A DNA stretch of 12,497 bases from Verrucomicrobia bacterium UBA1263. GTDB lineage: Bacteria; Verrucomicrobiota; Verrucomicrobiia; Limisphaerales; UBA1412. Location: the NCBI GenBank assembly GCA_002308515.1, contig DBVN01000003.1, positions 1 through 12,497 on the forward strand, given 5' to 3'. Position 1 is the first letter of the stretch, and each line of letters opens with the position of its first letter. Shown one piece after another: positions 6,296-12,497 of this stretch. The notes beneath the pieces are model-generated. The model worked only from the letters and a program-made list of their open reading frames with translations, ran no database searches and had not been told where the DNA came from. Both the position numbers and the translations under genes were made by a program.

Positions 6296-7273
6296 ATGTC
6301 TGCAACGATTGGAAATGACAACCGTTCCGCGACGGTAATCCCAACACCCGCGGAAACACCAGCTTCCTCCCTGAAAGCGAGCATTCGCGACACCGGAGAT
6401 GTTCTCGAAGCATATCTGGGGAATGATCCTTTTTTCACATACAACTATAAAAACGCGGCAAAACCTTACCTCTACCCGCTTTATGGGCCGGACAACCAGC
6501 TCATGGTTCGCAATTTCCCAATGAAAGATGTTCAAGGTGAAGAACATGACCATCCTCATCAAAAGGCTTTCTGGTTCACGCATGGCGCTGTCAACGGTGT
6601 GGATTACTGGACAGAAGGTTCTAAACAGGGCAAGATCGTCCACCAGAATTTTTCTAAGATCCAAGACGGAAATATCGGCATTATCGCCGCTCACCATTAC
6701 TGGATCAAAGCGGACGGAAAAACAGTCCAATTAAAAGACGAAAGAAAAATCAGTTTCTTTGGAACACCTCAAAAGCGCTATCTCGATTTCTATGTACGGC
6801 TTACCGCTATCGCGGCCGATGCTGTCTTTGGTGATACCAAGGAAGGAACTTTCGGCATCCGTCTGGCGGAAACCATGCGTGTCAAAGGTGGATTGAACAA
6901 AGGCCACATTATCAACGCCGATGGACTCAAAGACATTGAGACATGGGGCAAAAGGTCTTCCTGGGTAGATTATTATGGTCCGGTGAACGATCAAATCATG
7001 GGTCTCGCGATCTTCGACCATCCCAAGAATCCACGCTATCCAACATGGTGGCATGTCCGTGATTACGGGTTATTCGCGGCGAATCCCTTTGGCATCCACG
7101 AGTTTGAACCCAAGACAGCAGACGGGCAAAAAACTCCCGCAAATGCCGGGGATATGCGCTTGAAACAAGATGAAAGCCTTGTTTTCCAATACCGGATCAT
7201 TCTGCACAAAGGCAACCACGAAGAAGGCGCTATCGCCGAAGAATATAAGAAATACCTGAATACCAATTCCTAA
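6296..7273 (+). CDS. DUF6807 ('PmoA family') protein
   Basis: This 325-aa protein belongs to the DUF6807 family, often labelled 'PmoA' in databases. Nothing here links it to methane oxidation. The diagnostic block is YPLYGPDNQLMVRNFP followed by EHDHPHQKAFWFTHGAVNGVDYW, with a histidine cluster at residues 84-88. A second conserved part lies near the C terminus (NPRYPTWWHVRDYGLFAANPFG). The family is common in Planctomycetota, Verrucomicrobiota and relatives, often near glycan and sugar oxidoreductase genes. Its reaction is unknown, and the fold is likely beta-rich like sugar-binding or mutarotase-type domains. No signal peptide is evident. The ATG at 6296 has no Shine-Dalgarno. The gene precedes the HtrA protease by only 7 nt, so the two are probably co-transcribed. 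Confidence 0.85.
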   Translation: MSATIGNDNRSATVIPTPAETPASSLKASIRDTGDVLEAYLGNDPFFTYNYKNAAKPYLYPLYGPDNQLMVRNFPMKDVQGEEHDHPHQKAFWFTHGAVNGVDYWTEGSKQGKIVHQNFSKIQDGNIGIIAAHHYWIKADGKTVQLKDERKISFFGTPQKRYLDFYVRLTAIAADAVFGDTKEGTFGIRLAETMRVKGGLNKGHIINADGLKDIETWGKRSSWVDYYGPVNDQIMGLAIFDHPKNPRYPTWWHVRDYGLFAANPFGIHEFEPKTADGQKTPANAGDMRLKQDESLVFQYRIILHKGNHEEGAIAEEYKKYLNTNS

Positions 7274-7280
7274 CCCTGAA

Positions 7281-8660
7281 ATGAAGTCAAAACTCCTGAC
7301 CGCTATGGCCATCATCGCCGCAAGCTGTGCTTTTTACAGCGAATCTGTCATTGCAAACCCTGCCAACACAGACATCCAAATACGCCGTGATGCGACTGTC
7401 CAGGCAATCGAACGGGCTATGCCCTCTGTTGTGAATATCAGTACGGAAACTGTTGTGGAACAGAGGAATCCATTCGACAGTATATGGGAAGATTTCTTTG
7501 GACGTTACTATGGACGGCAAAAAGATATCCGCTACAGTCTCGGTTCGGGAGTTATTGTGAATGAAGAGGGTTATGTCCTCACTAATCTTCATGTCGTGCA
7601 GAGAGCTACCAAGATCTGGGTTTCGCTCTCAGACGGAAGAAAGCTGGAAGCCGAAACCATTGCCTCCCTCTCCAGCAGTGACATCGCCCTGCTGAAGCTG
7701 AAAACCGAAAACAAAGAAAAATTCGTTCCGATCCATTTCGCGGCGCAAGACGATCTCTTTCTGGGCGAAACAGTGATCGCTTTGGGAAATCCCTTTGGTT
7801 TAGGTGGTTCTGTTTCAAAAGGCATCCTGAGCAGTAAAAACCGCCGCCCCTTGGCGGAGGATTCCGATCTGGATATTCAGGACTGGCTCCAGATCGATGC
7901 CGCGATCAACCCCGGCAACAGCGGCGGCCCGCTCATCAACCTCAACGGAGATCTGATCGGACTCAATGTTGCCATCTACAGACAAGGTGACGGCATCGGT
8001 TTCGCGATTCCCATCAAGGCTGTTTCCGAAGCTCTTTCCCATATCCTGACACCGGAAAATGTGTCTCAATTATGGTTTGGCGGCATCCTGGAGGAAAAAC
8101 AGGGAATACTCTCTTTTAAATCCGTTGAAGCAGGAAGCCCGGCCGCGCAATCTGGCATTCAGGCTGAAGATGTTCTGCTCCAAATCAATAAAACCGATGT
8201 GACAGATCTCTTTTCAGCCAATAATCTGATCGTGCAGTCCTCTGCTAAATCCAAACCCATCACTCTTTCGCTCAAAAGAAACAGCAAGCCCCTGACGGTT
8301 TCCACAAAACTTGTTCCTCAGTCGGAATACTTTAATGAAGATTATATCTATCAGCGTTTAGGGATCAAAGTCGAGAAGCTGACTAAGGAAACCGCTGAAA
8401 CTCTTGGAGTTCAGATGATGAACGCTTTCGCCATCATGGAAATAAAAAGCGGAACTCAGGCTGAAAAAGTGGGACTTCGCCCCGGTATGCTGATTTACGG
8501 GATCGAAGGAACACAAGCCTCTTCTGTCTTAGACTTTGCTCGAACTCTGTATCTGAAACCCAAAGATTCCAAAGTCCGACTGAATATCAATATCCAGCGG
8601 CGCGCCGGAGCTTTCATCGAAAGCCGCAACGCGGAAATAGAATTGCCTGTTCTAAAATAA
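7281..8660 (+). CDS. HtrA/DegP-like periplasmic serine protease with two PDZ domains
   Basis: This is an exported serine protease of the Do/HtrA family, expected to degrade misfolded envelope proteins. The N terminus MKSKLLTAMAIIAASC... is a Sec signal peptide with likely cleavage after VIA (residue 25). The trypsin-like domain carries the full triad: His104 in TNLHVV, Asp134 in SSDIALL and Ser214 in GNSGGPL. The regulatory loop near residues 60-85 is short (NPFDSIWEDFFGRYYG). Two PDZ domains follow, at about 265-350 and 358-459. The 459-aa length is typical of DegQ/DegP. The start lies 7 nt after the DUF6807 stop with no strong Shine-Dalgarno, so translation may be coupled. The 3' end faces trkA with a 15-nt gap. 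Subtype (DegP, DegQ or MucD) cannot be assigned. Confidence 0.95.
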   Translation: MKSKLLTAMAIIAASCAFYSESVIANPANTDIQIRRDATVQAIERAMPSVVNISTETVVEQRNPFDSIWEDFFGRYYGRQKDIRYSLGSGVIVNEEGYVLTNLHVVQRATKIWVSLSDGRKLEAETIASLSSSDIALLKLKTENKEKFVPIHFAAQDDLFLGETVIALGNPFGLGGSVSKGILSSKNRRPLAEDSDLDIQDWLQIDAAINPGNSGGPLINLNGDLIGLNVAIYRQGDGIGFAIPIKAVSEALSHILTPENVSQLWFGGILEEKQGILSFKSVEAGSPAAQSGIQAEDVLLQINKTDVTDLFSANNLIVQSSAKSKPITLSLKRNSKPLTVSTKLVPQSEYFNEDYIYQRLGIKVEKLTKETAETLGVQMMNAFAIMEIKSGTQAEKVGLRPGMLIYGIEGTQASSVLDFARTLYLKPKDSKVRLNINIQRRAGAFIESRNAEIELPVLK

Positions 8661-8666
8661 AGTACT

Positions 8667-8689
8667 CTGACAAAACTAATTAGTTTCAG
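8667..8689. terminator. Palindrome between convergent htrA-like and trkA genes
   Basis: AAACTAATTAGTTT (8673-8686) is a perfect 14-bp palindrome, flanked by CTG at 8667-8669 and CAG at 8687-8689. It lies at the convergent junction just after the protease stop and covers the trkA stop codon TAG. A hairpin here would be AT-rich but would give U-rich tails on both strands (GTTT and the complement of AAAAC), so a weak bidirectional terminator is possible. The short gap leaves little other room for one. Confidence 0.4.
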
Positions 8690-9422
8690 TGCCCTTGGTT
8701 ATGCCGTAACGCTGTTCATAGTAGTTGATACGTTCACGCTTGCCAAAAACAACTAGTATATCCCCATGGCGGATAAAGAGATCTGGAGTAGCTTCCATCA
8801 CATCACGATCCTCTTCCTTCTCGCCGCGCAGCACCAGCAAAACAGTGATCTTATGTTTCTGAGGTAAACGCAGATCAGCCAGGCTTCCTTCCTCAAAGTC
8901 ACTGCTGCCCACACAAATATGAGCGATTTGAAAATCATCTATCACCGGACTGCGCTCACCCATGACTTTGGCCATCAGTCGCTCGGCCAGACGTTCCGCC
9001 ATGTCCCGGTTAGGCAGAACTACGATATCCGCGCCCACTTTGCCCAGCACCTTGGCATGTTTATCATCTATCGCGCGAGCCACGATCTTCTTAACACCTA
9101 AATCCTTCAGCGCCAATGTAGCAATAATGCTTCCCTGCATATTGTTCCCAATGGAGACCACAACGACATCCGCGTTTTGGACTCCAGCCTGCATCAGTGC
9201 CGATTCATCCTCCGCGTCCAGTTCCATCACATGGAAACCATCGCCGGAAAGTTCTTCTACTTTTTTAGAATCTTGCTCAGCGATAATCACTTCTGATCCA
9301 AGTTCCGCTAAACGTTTTGCCAGCTGAGAACCAAAATTGCCACCGCCAATAATAAATACACGTCTACTCATAAATAGATAACAATCGCACTCGCGCGGAT
9401 GCGATAGAATCGCTCCGCTCAA
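8676..9422 (-). CDS. TrkA/KtrA-type potassium uptake regulatory protein (RCK domains)
   Basis: This is the cytosolic gating subunit for the TrkH/KtrB-type channel encoded just upstream. The RCK_N nucleotide-binding domain begins at SRRVFIIGGGNFGSQLAKRL, with the GxGxxG-type loop, an acidic residue at the end of strand 2 (IIAEQD) and the conserved ARAIDDKHAKVLGKVGAD segment. An RCK_C domain (LADLRLP... GDILVVFGKRERI) follows. The total of 248 aa is slightly longer than KtrA (about 220 aa). Start choice: a TTG at 9422 has a perfect AGGAGGT Shine-Dalgarno 8 nt upstream. The internal ATG at 9371, where the family's homology begins, has none. The TTG start adds 17 residues (SGAILSHPRECDCYLF) whose codons form hairpins. 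It follows the channel gene by 40 nt in an operon. Confidence 0.92.
   Translation of the reverse strand: MSGAILSHPRECDCYLFMSRRVFIIGGGNFGSQLAKRLAELGSEVIIAEQDSKKVEELSGDGFHVMELDAEDESALMQAGVQNADVVVVSIGNNMQGSIIATLALKDLGVKKIVARAIDDKHAKVLGKVGADIVVLPNRDMAERLAERLMAKVMGERSPVIDDFQIAHICVGSSDFEEGSLADLRLPQKHKITVLLVLRGEKEEDRDVMEATPDLFIRHGDILVVFGKRERINYYEQRYGITKGTETN
9384..9413 (-). promoter_or_regulatory. Alternative hairpins in the 5' codons of the trkA-like gene
   Basis: GCGAT at 9401-9405 can pair with ATCGC at 9409-9413 (5 bp, loop AGA). With one more base (TGCGAT, 9400-9405) it can instead pair with ATCGCA at 9384-9389 (6 bp, 10-nt loop). The two are mutually exclusive and lie between the TTG start with its strong Shine-Dalgarno and the internal ATG. 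The arms are seen directly; any switching role is a guess. Confidence 0.35.
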
Positions 9423-9430
9423 ATAAGTTT

Positions 9431-9437
9431 ACCTCCT
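9431..9437 (-). promoter_or_regulatory. Perfect Shine-Dalgarno deciding the TTG start of the trkA-like gene
   Basis: The minus strand reads AGGAGGT (9437-9431), followed by an 8-nt spacer and TTG at 9422-9420. This is an optimal arrangement, whereas the next in-frame ATG (9371) has no purine-rich site in front of it. It lies in the 40-nt gap after the channel gene, so the regulator can be translated independently of the channel. Confidence 0.75.
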
Positions 9438-9462
9438 AATGCCAAAAACAGAAAGCTTATTA

Positions 9463-10929
9463 CTACCCCAGAGCGATCTGCTCTTCCGGGTATTTCACAT
9501 AAGATTTTTCCCAAGGCCGCAGTAAGTACACGGATAATGTCAGCGTCAAAATACGCCCCACAAACATCATCCCCATCAATACCCACTTACTGGCAATAGT
9601 CAAAGCAGGTGTGACCCCGGTACTGAGTCCTACTGTACCGAAAGCCGAAACACAATCAAAAACAACTCCCAGCCAGCCTTGTTCAAGCTGACAGGCCAAG
9701 ACGATGTCTGTCGTCTTATCTTTGAGTTGCTCCACGGCCTCTGATTCAAAACCAATTACACAAAAAGTCCCCAATGCCATTCCAACGGTATAGAGAAACC
9801 CGATCATCAGTGCCACATGAACTAGCTGCGGAGGGATCCTGCGATCAAAAATCTGGATATGTTCACGTCGTCTTAAAACAAAGTAAACCGCGACAACGAT
9901 CACAAAGAATGTAGTCACCTTGATACCGCCAGCCATAGATCCGGAACCGCCGCCAATAAACATCAGCAGCATCATGACACACAATGTCAAGGTATCCGCT
10001 TCAGCCAGATTCACTGAATTCAAGCCGCCGGAACGCGCATTCACAGAATGGAAGAAACTGGTGACAGTTTTCAGCCATGTTCCATCCCTGTTCTGCAAAG
10101 TTCCGTCCCATTCAAAGGCAAGAAATGAAATCATCCCTATTCCTACGGTGAGGAGCGTCATCAAAACTGTCACTTTTGTCTGCAGCAGTAATGAACCTCT
10201 CAGCATCGCGTTGCGCCGCCAGAAATAGTAAAAACGCAGGTTGATCATCGTCATCAAACCCAAACTGCCGATAAATACCAGCATTCCCAACAGAGAGAGG
10301 AAATAGGGATTGTTTTTCATACGGATCATTCCCTCCGGGTAAAGTGAAAAACCAGAATTACAAAACGCGTTCACCGAGTGAAAAACCGAATCCCACAACA
10401 TGAACAAAGCATTCTCCATTGGCTTCAATTCCGATTTGCTTACATTTGACATGATCTCATAGGAAGGAAGATTGATCAAACCCAGCAAATAAAGGATAGC
10501 GCCCAACGCCTCAAAAAAGAAAATAAAGAAACAGGCATAGATGAACACATCCACCGGACGCACCATTTTCATCTTGCCGATAGTCGCCTGAATGACTTGT
10601 TCATCAGCCAGGGAAAGACGCTGTCCCACAACCACTACCATGATCAGACTGGATGTAAAAATACCAACACCGCCCATCTGCACCAGGAACAAGAGCATCA
10701 TTTGACCAGGCAAACTAAAAACATCCCCCACCGTAATCGTAGAAAGCCCGGTGATGCAGACAGCGGAAGTCGCTGTGAAAAAGGCATCTGTCCAAGTGAG
10801 AGTCACTCCGGGATTTAACGAGAACGGCAGTTTAAAAAAGAGTGTCCCTACAATAATCAAAAAGAGAAAACTCAGCGGGATCACCCATAATTGGGGCGTT
10901 TGTGTATTTTTAAACTTTGAACCAAACAT
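9463..10929 (-). CDS. TrkH/KtrB-family potassium uptake channel subunit
   Basis: This is an integral inner-membrane K+ translocating subunit of about 488 aa. After a short basic N terminus, TM1 starts near WVIPLSFLFLIIVG. The four pore-loop repeats each keep the filter glycine: CITGLST, FCNSGFS, ARSGGLNS and GTVGLSTG. The gating segment IGGGSGSMAGGIKVTT matches the family's glycine-rich intramembrane loop (commonly GGSPGSTGGGIKTTT) but differs at several positions. The RCK gene directly downstream suggests a Ktr-type complex. The start is uncertain: ATG at 10929 is used here and a TTG at 10935 is in frame; neither has a recognisable Shine-Dalgarno, because a strong hairpin occupies that space. 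Confidence 0.93.
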   Translation of the reverse strand: MFGSKFKNTQTPQLWVIPLSFLFLIIVGTLFFKLPFSLNPGVTLTWTDAFFTATSAVCITGLSTITVGDVFSLPGQMMLLFLVQMGGVGIFTSSLIMVVVVGQRLSLADEQVIQATIGKMKMVRPVDVFIYACFFIFFFEALGAILYLLGLINLPSYEIMSNVSKSELKPMENALFMLWDSVFHSVNAFCNSGFSLYPEGMIRMKNNPYFLSLLGMLVFIGSLGLMTMINLRFYYFWRRNAMLRGSLLLQTKVTVLMTLLTVGIGMISFLAFEWDGTLQNRDGTWLKTVTSFFHSVNARSGGLNSVNLAEADTLTLCVMMLLMFIGGGSGSMAGGIKVTTFFVIVVAVYFVLRRREHIQIFDRRIPPQLVHVALMIGFLYTVGMALGTFCVIGFESEAVEQLKDKTTDIVLACQLEQGWLGVVFDCVSAFGTVGLSTGVTPALTIASKWVLMGMMFVGRILTLTLSVYLLRPWEKSYVKYPEEQIALG

Positions 10930-10938
10930 TGGCAAAAG

Positions 10939-10968
10939 GCGCGGGAATACTTCAATCCATTCCCGCGC
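10939..10968 (-). terminator. Strong 10-bp hairpin between GH36 gene and K+ channel gene
   Basis: GCGCGGGAAT (10939-10948) and ATTCCCGCGC (10959-10968) form a perfect 10-bp, GC-rich stem with a 10-nt loop. On the minus strand it follows the GH36 stop codon by 17 nt and ends in CTTTTG, a short U-tract consistent with intrinsic termination of the GH36 transcript. It also ends only 9 nt before the channel's ATG (3 nt before the alternative TTG), so on any transcript that reads through, it would cover the ribosome-binding region. Confidence 0.6.
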
Positions 10969-10985
10969 ACTGTCTTAAAATCAAA

Positions 10986-12497
10986 CTACTTTATTTTTTC
11001 GTATGTAATGATAAAGGCGTGCGGACACTCCTCTGTTTGCAGCAGAAGTCCCTTGTTCATCAGTTCGGATCCGCTCACCTGTTTCTTGAATCCGCCATCA
11101 ATATCCTTCACCAGATATTCAGCCGAGGAATCCAATTCCTTCAAGCGAAGACGCGCGGATTCATAAATGGAATCCGCCCGGCAGAAAGCTTCTACCATCC
11201 CCTTTCCGGTGTCTGGACAGTTGAACTGCCAGGCCATCCATATAGTTGTATCCAAAGAATAGGGAGTCAGCGGATAATAATCTCCATAGAAGTATTCTTT
11301 GACCTGAGCCCAGGTCTGATAATCCTTGCGGTTCGCGTCATAATTCACATCCTCCGGGCGCATATCCCAGCAAGTATTGATGAACGGAGTCATACAGCTG
11401 CGGAAACCATAGTCATCCGAAGCTCTTTGACCTGTACCAAAAAGAGGTATCCAAAACGCTATCCCATACGTATGGCCCTGCTGACTGACAGGCTCAAATA
11501 TGTAATCGCTGCGCAGCAACGGAACAGCACGCCTCATCGTTTCCAGATCATTACGACGGCCGCCGCTGGCGCAGGAATCTATCAGCATATCCGGATGACG
11601 TTTGATCAGCGCATCCCAGTAGGCCAGGTATCCGCGGATATAATGATTTTCTGTAATGCCTTGACGGTCAGGTGTGTCTGTATTTCTCCAATAGCTCAGC
11701 GGAGCAATATTGTAATCCTGCCGGTATAAATCTATCCCATTCTCTGTGATCAGCTTATCAATATGATTGACCAGCCAGTTCCAGGCTTCCGGATTCCCCA
11801 GGTCTAACAATTTGTCGCCGTTCGGGTTCTTATTGCTCAGGAGCCATGCCTTTTGATCATAAAGCCACGTACCGGGATTCACACGTTCCGGCTCAAACCA
11901 GACCAAAGTTTTCACACCTTTGGCATGGCCATGATCGCTGATAGGCTTAAACCCACCGGGGAAACGCTTTTGATCAACTTCCCAGGTGCCGGTGTTCGGC
12001 CAATCGCCATTGTTCACATACCAGCCCGCGTCCATCCACCAGTAATTCAAACCGATTTTCTCATCTAAATAGCGGTCAATGAAGTGGATCTGAGTATCTG
12101 TCGTAGCGTTGATCATCTCATGGTACTGGTGAGAACTGCAAGCCGCCCAATGCAGAGGAGCCGGTTTTCCGTCTATCTGGCGGACGTTATGCGCCAGCAT
12201 CCAGCTGCGCCACACGTTTTGAGAATGATAGTAATCACCTTCCCAGAATTGAATGACCATCAGCGGAGTGCGTATCTCTTCACCGGGATTCAGGTATAAA
12301 TGAGTCAGCTCTTGTCCGGCATGGACGCGGAGAGCTTTCCATTTTTCCTCAACCACTTTCGTGAAATCCGCTGACCATTGTCCGGGCCAGCCTACCACAA
12401 CGATCAAGCCGCCGTTACCAGGATATTCCACGTTATAGTAAGGATACTGCTCATCCGTGCCTCTGCCGCCGGCTGCCACAAAACGAACTGTCTGGGG
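10986..12497 (-). CDS. GH36 family alpha-galactosidase-like glycoside hydrolase (5' partial)
   Basis: This enzyme probably hydrolyses alpha-galactosides with retention of configuration. The frame stays open to the right edge; codons before the GTG at 12479 encode PQTVRF and continue the domain, so the true start and most of the N-terminal beta-sandwich lie outside. Visible from the edge are the end of the N-terminal domain (NVEYPGNGGLIVVVGWPGQW), the (beta/alpha)8 barrel with WWMDAGWY, the nucleophile motif YRQDYN (Asp255 counted from the GTG), the acid/base motif SCASGGRRND (Asp311), and the C-terminal beta domain ending in VSGSELMNKGLLL and ITYEKIK. Both catalytic aspartates are present, so it should be active. 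Substrate specificity within GH36 cannot be fixed and a related activity such as alpha-N-acetylgalactosaminidase is possible. A strong hairpin follows its stop codon. Confidence 0.9.
   Translation of the reverse strand, partial: PQTVRFVAAGGRGTDEQYPYYNVEYPGNGGLIVVVGWPGQWSADFTKVVEEKWKALRVHAGQELTHLYLNPGEEIRTPLMVIQFWEGDYYHSQNVWRSWMLAHNVRQIDGKPAPLHWAACSSHQYHEMINATTDTQIHFIDRYLDEKIGLNYWWMDAGWYVNNGDWPNTGTWEVDQKRFPGGFKPISDHGHAKGVKTLVWFEPERVNPGTWLYDQKAWLLSNKNPNGDKLLDLGNPEAWNWLVNHIDKLITENGIDLYRQDYNIAPLSYWRNTDTPDRQGITENHYIRGYLAYWDALIKRHPDMLIDSCASGGRRNDLETMRRAVPLLRSDYIFEPVSQQGHTYGIAFWIPLFGTGQRASDDYGFRSCMTPFINTCWDMRPEDVNYDANRKDYQTWAQVKEYFYGDYYPLTPYSLDTTIWMAWQFNCPDTGKGMVEAFCRADSIYESARLRLKELDSSAEYLVKDIDGGFKKQVSGSELMNKGLLLQTEECPHAFIITYEKIK

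Noticed and set aside
6239..6730. 163-codon minus-strand ORF upstream of yicC, which would extend the operon
   Set aside because: It overlaps the conserved start of the DUF6807 gene on the other strand and has no recognisable features.
6296..7273. Particulate methane monooxygenase subunit (from the 'PmoA' family label)
   Set aside because: The protein has no membrane helices and no monooxygenase neighbours; the motifs are those of DUF6807, a soluble family of unknown function.
10917..11729. 270-codon plus-strand ORF opposite the GH36 gene
   Set aside because: It is antisense to the conserved catalytic barrel of GH36. The translation shows no domain, no Shine-Dalgarno and no neighbour logic.
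12477..12479. GTG at 12479 as the start of the GH36 gene
   Set aside because: The frame remains open to the window edge and the residues before it continue the N-terminal domain, and a full GH36 protein would be longer. The gene is therefore called 5' partial.

Overview
The window looks like a chromosomal stretch of a Gram-negative bacterium. lpxB and the lipid A-style gene cluster imply an outer membrane, and a periplasmic HtrA-type protease fits that. The DUF6807 ('PmoA family') protein, a GH36 enzyme with a YRQDYN nucleophile motif, a Gfo/Idh/MocA dehydrogenase overlapping lpxB, and moderate GC all suggest the PVC superphylum (Lentisphaerota, Verrucomicrobiota or Planctomycetota). This placement is inferred from gene content and cannot be proven from the sequence alone.

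Layout. (1) Positions 1-262 are non-coding and hold two different repeat-like elements: a three-fold 10-bp tandem motif (28-57) and a GC-rich multi-hairpin element (92-198). (2) Positions 263-6198 form a tight minus-strand operon, read in the order yicC, small unknown gene, Gfo/Idh/MocA oxidoreductase, lpxB, ribD, tilS. Junctions are 21, 11, -4, -8 and 15 nt, so translational coupling is likely at several of them. (3) Positions 6296-8660 are a two-gene plus-strand unit, a DUF6807 protein followed 7 nt later by an exported HtrA/DegP-like protease. It diverges from yicC across a 97-nt spacer. (4) Positions 8676-10935 are a minus-strand potassium uptake pair, a TrkH/KtrB-type channel followed by a TrkA/KtrA-type RCK regulator, convergent with the protease. 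(5) Positions 10986-12497 are the C-terminal part of a GH36 alpha-galactosidase-like enzyme that runs off the right edge.

Function. The large operon mixes housekeeping roles: RNA processing (YicC), lipid A synthesis (LpxB, perhaps with a UDP-sugar 3-dehydrogenase), riboflavin synthesis (RibD) and tRNA-Ile2 wobble modification (TilS). The K+ pair encodes a complete two-component ion channel. The rest concerns envelope proteolysis and glycan use.

No defence system, CRISPR array, transposase, tRNA or rRNA was recognised. The most interesting signals are non-coding: the paired repeats at the left edge, a 10-bp perfect hairpin directly in front of the K+ channel start codon, and overlapping alternative hairpins in the first codons of the RCK regulator behind a perfect Shine-Dalgarno and a TTG start.
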